A DNA stretch of 64,000 nt from Aureimonas populi (GTDB lineage Bacteria > Pseudomonadota > Alphaproteobacteria > Rhizobiales > Rhizobiaceae). The notes under the pieces were generated by a model that worked only from the letters and a program-made list of their open reading frames with translations, did not search any database and was not told the origin of the DNA. The DNA lies in NCBI RefSeq assembly GCF_017815515.1, contig NZ_CP072611.1, positions 3,038,001 through 3,102,000 on the forward strand, in the 5' to 3' direction. This document shows, in pieces, positions 38,133-48,756 of this stretch. The translations under genes were made by a program, and so were the position numbers. Numbering within the stretch: position 1 is the stretch's first letter; each line of letters begins with the position of its first letter.

Positions 38133-38894
38133 TCAGCGGTGGCTCTCGATGACGGCGGCCATCTCGTCCGCCGAGAGCGCGCCGGCGTAACGGTCGCCGT
38201 TGATGAAGAAGGTCGGCGTGGCGTTGACGCCGAACTCGTTCTCGCCGCGATCCTTCACGCTCGTGATCTGGCCCTGAAGCTCCGTGTTCTGGAGGCAGGC
38301 GGCGAACTCGTCCTGCGACATGCCGGAGAGGCGGGCGATGGAGAGAAGCGCGGCGGAAGCGTTCTCCGCGCGCGCCCAGTTGGCCTGCTGCTGGAAGAGC
38401 ACGTCGATCATCGATTCACGCTGGTTCTCGGGCACGCATCGCGCCAGCATGAAACCGGCCAGCGCGCGCGGATCGAACGGGAACTCGCGCACCACGATCT
38501 TGGCGATGCCGGTATCGACATAGTCCGCCTTCACGGCCGGCAGGCTGTTGACGTGGAAATTGGCGCAATGGCTGCATGTCAGCGAGGCATACTCGACGAT
38601 GGTCACGGGCGCGTCCGGATCGCCGATCACGATATCAGGCAGCGGCCCCTCCTCCATCAGCGCCGCCACATCGACGCTGCCCTGCGCGCGCGGCGCGGTC
38701 ACGGCGGAAGGGTTCGTCCGGCGCTCGCCCTCGGCGGCCGCCTCCGGGGTCTGGGCCTCGGCGGAACCGACGATGACGGAGCCCGGCGCGTCGTTGTCGG
38801 AGCAGGCGGCCAGCGCCAGCATAGCCGCGCTCGCGAGCAGCACCGAGGCGTGGCGTGCCGCCTTCATCACCGGCTGGCGGGCGTTGGTGTCCAT
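38133..38894 (-). CDS. DsbA family thiol-disulfide protein, predicted lipoprotein
   Basis: A 253-residue DsbA-like thioredoxin-fold protein. The redox motif is Cys107-Ser-His-Cys110 (ASLTCSHCANF), the cis-proline segment is NATPTFFING, and a DUF/helical insert separates them. A hydrophobic signal ends in the lipobox ALAAC (Cys31), so it is probably membrane-anchored in the periplasm; an Ala/Glu-rich linker (35-80) follows. Role: disulfide formation or isomerisation. Starts at 38918 or 38867 are also possible. In some relatives dsbA is preceded by a DUF721 gene and mutY and followed by smc; here ppdK follows instead. Confidence 0.82.
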   Translation of the reverse strand: MDTNARQPVMKAARHASVLLASAAMLALAACSDNDAPGSVIVGSAEAQTPEAAAEGERRTNPSAVTAPRAQGSVDVAALMEEGPLPDIVIGDPDAPVTIVEYASLTCSHCANFHVNSLPAVKADYVDTGIAKIVVREFPFDPRALAGFMLARCVPENQRESMIDVLFQQQANWARAENASAALLSIARLSGMSQDEFAACLQNTELQGQITSVKDRGENEFGVNATPTFFINGDRYAGALSADEMAAVIESHR

Positions 38895-39050
38895 GTCCGT
38901 CGCTTGCCTTGAGATCATCTCTGACAAAACCCTTCGTCCTTGTGGCGGATGGCGGCCCATCCCATTCCCGTCTGTAGCCATGGAAAACGGCAATTCCAAT
39001 GCAGGCCGGGCGCGATCCTTCATGAAATCGGGTGAACGGCGGCTGAACGG

Positions 39051-39575
39051 TCAGTCGCCGGCGCGGTTTCGGCCCAGAACGGTGTGCCCGAACCGCTCCA
39101 GCGCCGCACGCAGGCGCGGGTCCTCGATGCGCGCCGTCGCCTCCGCGATCGTCTGCCGGCCTTGCTCGCCGATATCGGCAAGGCGCGGCTTGCGGCTGGG
39201 CGCGGGGGCCGGCAACGCCTTCTGCACGATCTTCAGGCGCCCCACGGCGTGATAGCCGAAGAAGGCGTCGATCCGTTGCAGAAGCTCGCCGGCCTCGTGC
39301 TGGAGACGCAGCGCCGACGCGCCCTCGCAGGCCACGACGAGCGTCGCCGGTTCGAACGGATCGGTGTCGGAGCGGCGGGCGGCCCAGATGAGCTTTTCCG
39401 GCCGCGTTCCGGCCGCGAGCCTCGGCCCGGCGATCTCGGGCCACGCGGCAACGAGGCCGCTGGTGAGACCCGCCTTGCGCGCCAGCATCGGGTCCACCAG
39501 CGCGGCGACGAGATCGGCCAGCGGGCGCACGGCCGGGCGGCGCGGCGGTTTGCGGAAGGATCGCTCGGACGTCAT
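39051..39575 (-). CDS. DUF721/DciA-like protein
   Basis: A 174-residue protein: basic, Pro/Arg-rich N-terminus, then a DUF721 domain (about 17-115, with LTSGLVAAWPEIAGPRLAAGTRPEKL and a central ACEGASALRLQHEAGELLQRID). DUF721 includes DciA, which helps load the replicative helicase in many bacteria, but most alphaproteobacterial members are uncharacterised, so I do not assign that role firmly. It precedes the DsbA-like gene and would, in related genomes, lie next to mutY; here two polysaccharide genes intervene. Confidence 0.75.
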   Translation of the reverse strand: MTSERSFRKPPRRPAVRPLADLVAALVDPMLARKAGLTSGLVAAWPEIAGPRLAAGTRPEKLIWAARRSDTDPFEPATLVVACEGASALRLQHEAGELLQRIDAFFGYHAVGRLKIVQKALPAPAPSRKPRLADIGEQGRQTIAEATARIEDPRLRAALERFGHTVLGRNRAGD

Positions 39576-39594
39576 CGCACGCTTCTCCGCAACA

Positions 39595-40827
39595 TCAGCC
39601 CGCAGGGCCGAGGCGCCGCCCGGTCTCGGCCAGTCGGCGCCGGCGCATGCCGGTCATCACGACCGCCATGAAACCGAAGATCAGGATGATCGTCCACTCA
39701 TTGATCAGAACGCCGTGGAACGCGCCGAACGACACGATCAGCACCACGAAGAGCAGCGAGCTTTCCTTGGTGAGAGTGGGCGAGCGCGCGCGGAAGACCG
39801 CGACGAGGAAGGTCGCGAAGACGGCCAGCATCAGCGCAAGACCAACCAGCCCGCTGGAAAGCGCCTCGTCGATGAAGAGATTGTGCAAATGGGTATAGCT
39901 GCCGATCAGCGCCGCATTTTCCGCTCCGGCCGCCTCGGCCACGCGCGCCATGCGCTGCGTGGGGCCGACACCCAGCAGCGGATGCTCCGATATCAGCTCC
40001 GCCGCATGGTTCCACATCACCAGCCGCACGTCCATGGAGCCGGACGCAACGCCCGTCTCGCGCAGATTGGCGATCTCCGCCATCCCGTCGACCACCCGCG
40101 CAGTCACGATCTTCCAGATCGGAACGGCCGCCACGGCCATCGCGATGGCCGCCACAGCCATCGCCGCCATGGGCGGCCTGCCGCCGCTGCGCTCGCGCAC
40201 CACCGCCCATAGGTCGAAGACGATGAGCGGAACGAACACGATCCATGCCGCCCGGGTCTGGGTCAGCAAGACCGGAAGCAGCGCGACATAGCTCCACCAC
40301 CGCCCGTTCGGCACGAAGCGCGGCGGGAAATCGGCCTGCATCCGCGCGATCAGGGCGGCCGCGGCGATGACGAAGCCGAGGATCGCCTCGTTGCGCCCGA
40401 GCCCCACGCGCTCCCCCGTCATGAACCACTCCACCGTGGTCGCGCCGAGCAGGACGACGACCGCGACGCGGCAGCCGAGCACCATGGCGTCCACCGGCCG
40501 GCGCACGAGGCAGAGCCCCACCGGAAGGAAGACGGCGGCGAGCTGGATGGCGGCATAGCCCAGGAGCCTGTTGCCATCCATCGGCTCTCCCCGACCGAGG
40601 GACAGGATGACGCCCCACAGGCAGTAGGATATCAGCACGGCTGTATAGACGGGGGGCAGATGGCGGCAGGTGCGATGGCGCGCCAGCGCCAGGTAGAACC
40701 CGCAGGCGGCGAAGACGAGGAAGATCACCTTGCCCGGCCCCTGCAGGAGCGCGAGGAACCCGAAGCCCGCCGCCAGCAACCAGGGGTCGATGTGCCGCCG
40801 CAGGAGCAGGGCGCGGCGGATCGTCAC
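39595..40827 (-). CDS. O-antigen ligase-like polytopic membrane protein (WaaL/Wzy family)
   Basis: A 410-residue protein with about ten to eleven hydrophobic helices and a periplasmic loop with the conserved ELISEHPLLGVGPTQRM segment (the EHPLLGxG Wzy_C/O-antigen ligase block) followed by THLHNLFIDEALSSGLVGL. These proteins ligate O-antigen or polymerise repeat units. The start is the GTG at 40827: it overlaps the stop of the upstream glycosyltransferase gene by four bases. The frame continues upstream but antisense-like. Ligase versus polymerase cannot be told from sequence alone. Confidence 0.8.
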   Translation of the reverse strand: MTIRRALLLRRHIDPWLLAAGFGFLALLQGPGKVIFLVFAACGFYLALARHRTCRHLPPVYTAVLISYCLWGVILSLGRGEPMDGNRLLGYAAIQLAAVFLPVGLCLVRRPVDAMVLGCRVAVVVLLGATTVEWFMTGERVGLGRNEAILGFVIAAAALIARMQADFPPRFVPNGRWWSYVALLPVLLTQTRAAWIVFVPLIVFDLWAVVRERSGGRPPMAAMAVAAIAMAVAAVPIWKIVTARVVDGMAEIANLRETGVASGSMDVRLVMWNHAAELISEHPLLGVGPTQRMARVAEAAGAENAALIGSYTHLHNLFIDEALSSGLVGLALMLAVFATFLVAVFRARSPTLTKESSLLFVVLIVSFGAFHGVLINEWTIILIFGFMAVVMTGMRRRRLAETGRRLGPAG

Positions 40828-41564
40828 GGGCGCGCCCACGCGCCGGCCAGCCTGCGAACGAAGTCGATGGTGCGGAAGCGCAGCGTCGTCAGCCGCCGCC
40901 ACGGCTTCAGCCGCATGCGGCGGTAGTTCCCTTCTTCCTGCGTCAGGCTGCGGCCCGTCTCGATATTGGGCTTTACCACGTCCGGGCGCACATGGCGCAC
41001 GCGGATGCCGTGCGCCCAGCCGCGCTCCAGCGCCACGTCGTAGGGCAGCGTCATGGGCACGAGGCTTTCCACCAGCCGCGCGGCCGCCGCCCGCTTCACC
41101 AGATAGGCCGCCGAGGAGCCGGTCGGCCCGAAGCTCGCGCGCCCCAGCGTCCGGCCGGAGGCAAGCCGGCGCTCGGCCTTGAGATGCGTCATGCGGTGAT
41201 GCGTCAGCTTCACGAGATCCCAATCGTCCCTGGAAAGGATATCATCGAGCTGCGCGTTGAGATCGGCAGGAACCTTTGCGTCGTCCTCGAGGATCAGAGC
41301 GACATCCGCTCCGCCCTCAAGAAAAAGCTGCAAGACCTTGATGTGACTCGCATAGCAGCCGTATTCCCCCGGCATGGGCCGTTTGCCGTGATCGCGGCGA
41401 AAGCCGGCTTCGTCCAGGAGAGTTCGCTCGGTCACGGGTATCTCGCGCCCATCGACGGCCGCGACGCGGGTGAACTCCAGTTCCGCCCGTTTCGCATCGG
41501 CGGAGAATGCGGCAAGACGATCCAGCGAGCGGTCGAGATTGATGACGTAAGCTGCAAGCTTCAA
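40824..41564 (-). CDS. Glycosyltransferase family 25 protein
   Basis: A 246-residue protein starting with KLAAYVINLDRSLDRL, the family 25 signature, with DRKR-like GEYGCYASHIKVLQLFLE, the LILEDDAKV metal motif and a C-terminal TRRS-like region rich in Arg. Family 25 enzymes build lipooligosaccharide cores. The start is uncertain: a TTG at 41564 or 41627. The longer option would overlap the divergent mutY start, so the shorter is given. It is cotranscribed with the following O-antigen-ligase-like gene. Confidence 0.78.
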   Translation of the reverse strand: MKLAAYVINLDRSLDRLAAFSADAKRAELEFTRVAAVDGREIPVTERTLLDEAGFRRDHGKRPMPGEYGCYASHIKVLQLFLEGGADVALILEDDAKVPADLNAQLDDILSRDDWDLVKLTHHRMTHLKAERRLASGRTLGRASFGPTGSSAAYLVKRAAAARLVESLVPMTLPYDVALERGWAHGIRVRHVRPDVVKPNIETGRSLTQEEGNYRRMRLKPWRRLTTLRFRTIDFVRRLAGAWARP

Positions 41565-41609
41565 GCTGTTCGACCTGCGCGGGACTTGGGGTGCGGGTCG
41601 GATGGACGG

Positions 41610-42707
41610 ATGACACGAGTAAGTCAAGTTCGGAAGACCGCCCTGTTGGCCGACATCTCACGACATATCGCACCTTCCCTGCTCGAATGGTACGATCGGC
41701 ATGCCCGCGCCCTGCCCTGGCGCGTCGGCCCGGCCGAGGGGGCTCGCGGGGTGAGGCCGGACCCCTATCGCGTCTGGCTTTCGGAAATCATGCTCCAGCA
41801 GACCACGGTGGCGGCCGTAAAGTCCTATTTCCAGCGGTTCACGGCGCGCTGGCCGACCGTGGAGGCGCTGGCGGCGGCCGAGGACGGGCAGGTGATGGGG
41901 GCGTGGGCCGGGCTCGGCTACTATGCCCGCGCGCGAAACCTTCTGGCCTGCGCGCGCCGCGTGGCGGGCGAGCATGGCGGGCGCTTTCCCGGCAGCGCCG
42001 CTCAGTTGAAGATGCTTCCCGGCATAGGCGACTACACCTCCGCCGCCATCGCCTCCATCGCCTTCGGTGAGCGGGTGGCGGTGGTGGACGGCAACATTGA
42101 GCGCGTCACGACGCGCCTTCACGCCATCGAAACGCCCCTGCCCGCCGCTCGCCCCGTGATCCGCGATCATGTCGACGCGATGACGCCCGGCAAGCGGCCG
42201 GGCGACTTCGCGCAGGCGATGATGGACCTGGGCGCCACGATCTGCACGCCCAGGAAGCCCGCCTGCGTCCTTTGCCCGCTCACCGGGCCTTGCCTCGCAC
42301 GGGCGCAGGGGCGGCAGGAGGCCTTCCCGGTCAAGGCGCCCAAGCGCGAAAAGCCGGAGCGGATCGGCGCGATCTTCGTGGCGGAGCGGCCGGACGGGGC
42401 GCTCTGGCTGCGCCGGCGGCCGGACAAGGGGATGCTGGGCGGCATGGCCGAGCCGCCCTCGACCCGGTGGAGCGCCCGCACGGACGGCGAGACGGGCGAG
42501 GATGCCGCGCCCTTCCCCGCCGACTGGCGGCTGGCGGGCGAGGTTCGCCACGGCTTCACCCATTTCGACCTGACGCTGGAGGTCTGGCACGCCCGCACAT
42601 CCGCCCCCGCTCCCGGCGAGGGATGGTGGGCGCCGGCCGACACGCTGGCGGCGGAGGCCCTGCCGACCCTGATGCGCAAGGCGATAGGCGTCGCCCTGGC
42701 CCGATAG
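41610..42707 (+). CDS. mutY: A/G-specific adenine glycosylase
   Basis: A 365-residue MutY, which removes adenine mispaired with 8-oxoguanine. Motifs: LLEWYDRHARALPWR, the HhH region with LPGIGDYTSAAIASIAFG and catalytic Asp in VVDGNIERV, and the [4Fe-4S] ligands C-x6-C-x2-C-x5-C (CTPRKPACVLCPLTGPC). A C-terminal MutT-like domain (about 250-365) reads 8-oxoG. It starts close to, and divergently from, the glycosyltransferase gene, and ends three bases before the convergent ccrM stop, so no terminator fits between them. Confidence 0.94.
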   Translation: MTRVSQVRKTALLADISRHIAPSLLEWYDRHARALPWRVGPAEGARGVRPDPYRVWLSEIMLQQTTVAAVKSYFQRFTARWPTVEALAAAEDGQVMGAWAGLGYYARARNLLACARRVAGEHGGRFPGSAAQLKMLPGIGDYTSAAIASIAFGERVAVVDGNIERVTTRLHAIETPLPAARPVIRDHVDAMTPGKRPGDFAQAMMDLGATICTPRKPACVLCPLTGPCLARAQGRQEAFPVKAPKREKPERIGAIFVAERPDGALWLRRRPDKGMLGGMAEPPSTRWSARTDGETGEDAAPFPADWRLAGEVRHGFTHFDLTLEVWHARTSAPAPGEGWWAPADTLAAEALPTLMRKAIGVALAR

Positions 42708-42710
42708 GCC

Positions 42711-43937
<1,227 letters not shown>

Positions 43938-43982
43938 CTACGCGCCGCCCTTGCGCTTCAAGCCATGAACCCGGAGACCTCC

Positions 43983-44663
43983 ATGCCGCTTTCCCTCGTC
44001 ATCTTCGACTGTGACGGCGTTCTGGTCGATTCGGAGATCGTGGCCGCCCGGGTCGAGTCGGAGATGCTGAAGGAGGTCGGCATCGAGATCGCGGCCGAGG
44101 AGTTGTCGGAGCGCTTTGCCGGCCTCACCCAGGCACGCATCCTCGCCGCCCTGGCCGAGCAGACCGGAGTCGTCTTCCCGGACGACTTCGCCGAGCGCGT
44201 CGAGGCGGAGAACGACCGCAGGCTGGCCAGGGTCGATCCCATTCCCGGTGTCCAGGAGATGCTGGACCGGCTGGAGCTGCCGCGCTGCATCTGCTCCAAC
44301 TCCATGACGGGGCGGCTGAAGCTGATGCTGACCCATGTGCAGCTCTGGGACCGCTTCCGCCCCTACGTCTTCTCTTCCCGCGAGGTCGGCACCAAGCGCA
44401 TCAAGCCCGCGCCGGACGTGTATCTGTATGCGTGCAAGGAGTTCGGCGTCGAGCCGCGCAGCGCCATCGTCCTGGAGGATTCGGTCCATGGCGTGGCGGC
44501 GGGCGTGGCGGCAGGCTGCCGCGTCGTCGGCTTCACCGGCGCCGGCCACACCCATCCCGGCCATTCCGAGGCGCTGAGCGACGCGGGCGCAGAGACAGTG
44601 ATCGCGCGCCTTTCTGACTTTCCCGCCGTGGTGCAGGCGTTCGGGGAATGGGAGCACGCCTGA
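43983..44663 (+). CDS. HAD-superfamily phosphatase
   Basis: A 226-residue HAD hydrolase of the beta-phosphoglucomutase/phosphoglycolate phosphatase type. Motif I is IFDCDGVLVDSE (Asp9, Asp11), motif II SNSMTG, motif III lysine in TKRIKPAPDV, and motif IV VLEDSVHG. Substrate is not predictable. The ATG at 43983 has GGAG at a good distance; an in-frame ATG at 43965 has none. It diverges from ccrM and converges with the lipoprotein gene at 44682. Confidence 0.85.
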   Translation: MPLSLVIFDCDGVLVDSEIVAARVESEMLKEVGIEIAAEELSERFAGLTQARILAALAEQTGVVFPDDFAERVEAENDRRLARVDPIPGVQEMLDRLELPRCICSNSMTGRLKLMLTHVQLWDRFRPYVFSSREVGTKRIKPAPDVYLYACKEFGVEPRSAIVLEDSVHGVAAGVAAGCRVVGFTGAGHTHPGHSEALSDAGAETVIARLSDFPAVVQAFGEWEHA

Positions 44664-44681
44664 GCGCGCTCCCGGCCGGGC

Positions 44682-45197
44682 TTAGCGGGCCTGGTCGTCG
44701 AAGCCGATGAAGATCGAGACGCCCCGCGAGGTCGGCTCGGGAATGCGAACCGCGCGATCGACATAGACGAAGGTCTGCGCGGGGCCCGGCGCGGTGGAAA
44801 CGCTGACGCGGCCGAGATTGGAGTAGAGGACATCCGCCCCCCGCGACACCGCGACGCGGACCGGCAGCTCCACGGAGCCGCCGCGCGCGGCCATCCCGGG
44901 CACGAGCCGGCCGGAGACGCCCACTTCCATCAAAAGCTCGCCGTTCACCACGCGGCACGAGCGCGTCGTTTCGGCGATGGAGGCGACGAATTGCTGGGCG
45001 TCCCCCTCGCCGCGCCGCAGGATGGAGGTGCCCTCGCGCAGCGTCACCTGCGGGCAGAAGCGCGCTTCGGTTCCCTCGATCTGCGCCGGAGCCGCGGCCA
45101 ACTGGGGCGCGGCTTCCTCGCCCGTGGTCGAACAGGCGGAGAGTGCGGCGAGAGCGCTGAACAGGAGGGCGAGCCTGGAACGTTTATGGAGAGGCAT
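44682..45197 (-). CDS. Predicted lipoprotein, unknown function
   Basis: A 171-residue exported protein: signal peptide with lipobox ALSAC (Cys22), followed by a beta-rich domain with FCPQVTLREGTSILRRGEG, two further cysteines that may form a disulfide, and a C-terminal IFIGFDDQAR. Resembles uncharacterised lipoproteins that I recall from Rhizobiales. It diverges from thrC across about 130 bases. Confidence 0.7.
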   Translation of the reverse strand: MPLHKRSRLALLFSALAALSACSTTGEEAAPQLAAAPAQIEGTEARFCPQVTLREGTSILRRGEGDAQQFVASIAETTRSCRVVNGELLMEVGVSGRLVPGMAARGGSVELPVRVAVSRGADVLYSNLGRVSVSTAPGPAQTFVYVDRAVRIPEPTSRGVSIFIGFDDQAR

Positions 45198-45329
45198 GGG
45201 CGCGGTTCTTCCCTTATCGTAGTGTGCCGTTCTATATCAGGTCGGCGCAGACGAGGCGACGGGGACGGACATCCCATCCACCGCCGAAGGATCGTCGAAT
45301 TCGCGCAAAGCCGGCCAAGGGGAGTTGCC

Positions 45330-46739
45330 GTGAAGTACCTCAGCTCGCGGGGCGAAGCGCCCGTCCTCTCCTTCTCCGATGTCCTTTTGACGGGGCTGGC
45401 GGAAGATGGCGGCCTCTATGTGCCGCAGGAATGGCCCGTCCTCTCCCCGGAGGCGATCCGCGGCTTTGCCGGCCGCCCCTACCCGCAGGTCGCGCTGGAG
45501 GTGCTGACGCCCTTTGTCGGGCAGGACATCTCGCGCGCGGACCTGAAGCGCATGGTGGACGAAGCCTATGGCACCTTCCGCCATCCCGCCGTCGCGCCGC
45601 TGGTGCAGGCGGGCCCGCGCGATTTCGTGCTGGAGCTGTTCCACGGCCCCACGCTGGCCTTCAAGGACGTGGCGATGCAGCTTCTGGCCCGGCTGATGGA
45701 CCATGTGCTGAAGGAGCGCGGCCAGCGCGCCACCATCGTGGGCGCGACCTCGGGCGATACGGGCGGGGCGGCCATCTCGGCCTTCGCCGGGTCCGAGCGC
45801 ACCGACGTCTTCATCCTTTTCCCCAAGGGGCGCGTCTCGCCGGTGCAGCAGCGCCAGATGACGACGTCCGGGGCGGTCAACGTCCATGCGGTGGCGCTGG
45901 AGGGCACGTTCGACGATTGCCAGGCGCTGGTGAAGGCGATGTTCAACGACCGGCGGTTCCGCAAGGCCAGCGCGCTCTCGGGCGTGAATTCGATCAACTG
46001 GGCGCGCATCATGGCCCAGATCGTCTATTACTTCACCGCCGCCGCCAGCCTCGGCGCACCCGACAGGGCCGTCTCCTTCACCGTGCCGACCGGCAATTTC
46101 GGCGACATCTTCGCCGGCTACGCCGCCAAGCGCATGGGCCTGCCCGTGGAGCGGCTCGTGATCGCCACCAACGACAACGACATCCTGGAACGGACCCTTG
46201 TCAGCGGACGCTACGAGATGCGCGGCGTGCACGCCACCACCTCGCCCTCCATGGATATCGAGATTTCCTCGAACTTCGAGCGCCTGCTCTTCGAGGCGAG
46301 CGGCCGGCAGGCGGAGGAAGTCCGCCGGCTGATGGCGCAGATCCAGCAGTCCCGCGCCTTCGACGTGCCGGCCGGGACGCTGGCCGCCATCCGTGCCGAG
46401 TTCGCCGCCGGGCGGGCGGATGAGAAGGAAGTGGCGCAGACCATCGGCGCGACGCTCGACGCCTCCGCCTATCTTCTCGACCCCCACAGCGCCATCGCGC
46501 TGAACGTGGCGCGCCGGCAGGAGGGCACGGAACCGATGATCGCGCTGGCCACCGCCCATCCGGCCAAGTTTCCCGCGGCGGTCAAGGCCGCCTGCGGCAT
46601 AGAGCCGCCGCTTCCGCCCACCCATGCGGACCTCATGGAACGCAAGGAGAGCTTCGACGTCCTGCCGAACGATCTGGATGCGGTGGAGCGGTACATCGCC
46701 GAGCGCAGCCGTGCGGTGACGCTCGGGGCCGCCGCATGA
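45330..46739 (+). CDS. thrC: Threonine synthase
   Basis: A 469-residue PLP enzyme that makes threonine from O-phosphohomoserine. The PLP lysine is in FHGPTLAFKDVAM, the phosphate loop is TSGDTGGAAISAF, and VNSINWARIMAQIVYYF plus VPTGNFGDIFAGY are family markers. The GTG at 45330 is chosen: it begins the conserved KYLSSRGE block and has GGGGAG ahead. The frame runs upstream through the lipoprotein gene's promoter without similarity. The stop overlaps the next gene's start (ATGA). The homoserine kinase gene thrB lies about 8 kb further on the other strand. Confidence 0.93.
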   Translation: MKYLSSRGEAPVLSFSDVLLTGLAEDGGLYVPQEWPVLSPEAIRGFAGRPYPQVALEVLTPFVGQDISRADLKRMVDEAYGTFRHPAVAPLVQAGPRDFVLELFHGPTLAFKDVAMQLLARLMDHVLKERGQRATIVGATSGDTGGAAISAFAGSERTDVFILFPKGRVSPVQQRQMTTSGAVNVHAVALEGTFDDCQALVKAMFNDRRFRKASALSGVNSINWARIMAQIVYYFTAAASLGAPDRAVSFTVPTGNFGDIFAGYAAKRMGLPVERLVIATNDNDILERTLVSGRYEMRGVHATTSPSMDIEISSNFERLLFEASGRQAEEVRRLMAQIQQSRAFDVPAGTLAAIRAEFAAGRADEKEVAQTIGATLDASAYLLDPHSAIALNVARRQEGTEPMIALATAHPAKFPAAVKAACGIEPPLPPTHADLMERKESFDVLPNDLDAVERYIAERSRAVTLGAAA

Positions 46740-48052
46740 GCGTTCGCATCACACGTCTTTCGAACGGCCTGACCATCGCCACGGAGGAGATGCCCTCGCT
46801 GGAAAGCGCGGCGCTGGGCATCTGGGTGAAGGCGGGGGCGCGCGACGAGGCCGAGGGCGAGCACGGAATCGCCCATCTTCTGGAGCATATGGCCTTCAAG
46901 GGCACCACCCGCCGCTCCGCCCAGCGCATCGCCGAGGAGATCGAGGATGTGGGGGGCGAGCTGAACGCCTCCACCAGCGTGGAGACGACCGCCTATTACG
47001 CGCGGGTGATGCGCGAGGACGTGCCGCTGGCGCTCGACATCCTCTCAGACATCATCCTGGATTCGCGCTTCGAGCCCGAGGAGCTGGAACGCGAGCAGCA
47101 CGTGATTCTCCAGGAGATCGGCGCGGCGGAGGACACGCCCGACGACATCGTTTTCGACCATTTCCAGGAACAGGCCTATCGCGGCCAGATTCTCGGCCGG
47201 CCGATCCTGGGCACCCGGCAGACGGTGCGCTCCTTCACCTCGGACGGCCTGCGCTCCTATCTGGGCGGCCACTACACGCCTGATCGCATGGTCGTCTCGG
47301 CGGCGGGGGCCGTGGATCACGACGAAGTCGTGCGCCGTGTGGAGGCCGATTTCGGCACCCTGCCCGCTTCCTCCGGCATTCCCGGCCCCGAAGCGCGCGC
47401 GCCGGCGCTCTACACCGGAGGCGAGTTCCGCGAGGAGCGCGACCTTGCCGACGCGCAGCTCGTTCTCGGTTTCGAGGGCCGGGCCTATTACAAGCGCGAC
47501 TTCTACGCCTCGCAGGTCCTTTCCATCATTCTCGGCGGGGGCATGTCCTCCCGCCTCTTCCAGGAGGTGCGCGAGAAGCGCGGGCTCTGCTACGCCATCT
47601 CGGCCTTCCACTGGAGCTTCTCCGACACCGGCATCTTCGGCATTCACGCTGCGACGGGCGAAGAGGAACTGGCGGAACTGGCGCCCGTCATCGTGGACGA
47701 GCTCCTGCGCGCGGCAGAGGGCATCGGAGAGAAGGAGGTCATGCGCGCCCGCGCGCAGATGCGCTCCAGCCTTCTGATGAGCCAGGAAAGCCCCGCTTCG
47801 CGCGCGGGCCAGATCGCCCGCCAGCTCTTGTTCAACGGGGCCATCATCGAGAACACGGAGCTTCTGGACCGGCTTTCGGCGATCACGCCCGAGCGCCTTT
47901 CGGGTCTGGCCGGCACGATCTTCACCCAAGGCACGCCGACCCTTGCGGCCATCGGTCCGCTCAACCGGCTGCCGAGCCTGGAGGAATTGCGGCATCGCTC
48001 GGGCGCGCAGGCCGGGCCGGGGGCCCGAACGGCGGCGGCGGCGGTCGGCTGA
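46736..48052 (+). CDS. M16 family zinc peptidase (processing-peptidase-like)
   Basis: A 438-residue inverzincin. The zinc motif HxxEH is His47-Leu-Leu-Glu-His51, with the third ligand Glu about 75 residues later (ELEREQHVILQEI), and a Gly-rich loop LGGGMSSRLFQEVREKRGLCY. This single M16 domain pair resembles bacterial homologues of the mitochondrial processing peptidase beta-subunit; the substrate is unknown. It is translationally coupled to thrC and 12 bases upstream of a GNAT gene, an arrangement I recall from other Rhizobiales. Confidence 0.9.
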   Translation: MSVRITRLSNGLTIATEEMPSLESAALGIWVKAGARDEAEGEHGIAHLLEHMAFKGTTRRSAQRIAEEIEDVGGELNASTSVETTAYYARVMREDVPLALDILSDIILDSRFEPEELEREQHVILQEIGAAEDTPDDIVFDHFQEQAYRGQILGRPILGTRQTVRSFTSDGLRSYLGGHYTPDRMVVSAAGAVDHDEVVRRVEADFGTLPASSGIPGPEARAPALYTGGEFREERDLADAQLVLGFEGRAYYKRDFYASQVLSIILGGGMSSRLFQEVREKRGLCYAISAFHWSFSDTGIFGIHAATGEEELAELAPVIVDELLRAAEGIGEKEVMRARAQMRSSLLMSQESPASRAGQIARQLLFNGAIIENTELLDRLSAITPERLSGLAGTIFTQGTPTLAAIGPLNRLPSLEELRHRSGAQAGPGARTAAAAVG

Positions 48053-48064
48053 GGCGTCCCACCG

Positions 48065-48703
48065 GTGCGTCTCCTCGACTGGCTGACCGGCGCCCCCTTA
48101 CCCGTCCTGCGGGGAAACGGGCTCGTCCTGCGCCTGCCGCGCGGCTCGGACTACCGGCAATGGAGCGCGCTGCGCTATGAAAGCCGGGACTTCCTGACCC
48201 CGTGGGAGCCGGCCTGGAGCGAGGACGAGCTGAGCGCGAAAAGCTATCGCCTGCGCCTCATGCGCTACCGGCAGGATGCGCGCGAACGCACCGGCTACGG
48301 CTTCTTCATCTTCGACGAGAGCGGGCGCACCCTCTATGGCGGGCTCACGCTCGGCCTCGTGCGCCGGGGTGTGGCGCAGACCGCGACGCTCGGCTACTGG
48401 ATGGGAGAGCGTTATGCGGGGCAAGGCCATATGGGCCGCGCCATAGACCTCGTCTGCACCTTCGCCTTCGAGGTGGAACGCCTGCATCGGCTGGAAGCGG
48501 CGTGCCTTCCCTCCAACCAGCGCTCCAACGCGCTCCTGATGAAATCCGGTTTTCGCCGCGAGGGGCTTCTGCGTAAATACCTGATGATCGCGGGAACGTG
48601 GGAGGACCACCATCTTTATGCGCTGCTTGCCGAAGAATGGTCGTCTTCCCCGGCGAGGAGCGGAGCGGATTCGCGAATGCCGGCCCCGGCGGTGATGTCG
48701 TGA
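48065..48703 (+). CDS. GNAT acetyltransferase, RimJ/RimL-like
   Basis: A 212-residue GNAT protein. The acetyl-CoA region is GYWMGERYAGQGHMGRAI (Q/RxxGxG/A-like), and RLHRLEAACLPSNQRSNALLMKSGFRREGLLRKYL is the RimJ-type C-terminal motif, so N-terminal acetylation of a ribosomal or other protein is likely. The start is a GTG. It lies 12 bases after the M16 gene. Its tail overlaps the frame of the following GGDEF/EAL gene in some start choices. Confidence 0.84.
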   Translation: MRLLDWLTGAPLPVLRGNGLVLRLPRGSDYRQWSALRYESRDFLTPWEPAWSEDELSAKSYRLRLMRYRQDARERTGYGFFIFDESGRTLYGGLTLGLVRRGVAQTATLGYWMGERYAGQGHMGRAIDLVCTFAFEVERLHRLEAACLPSNQRSNALLMKSGFRREGLLRKYLMIAGTWEDHHLYALLAEEWSSSPARSGADSRMPAPAVMS

Positions 48704-48756
48704 CATTCGCCCGTCCGCCCCGCCCGCACAGAACGCAGAGGCTCCGCCCACCCTCC

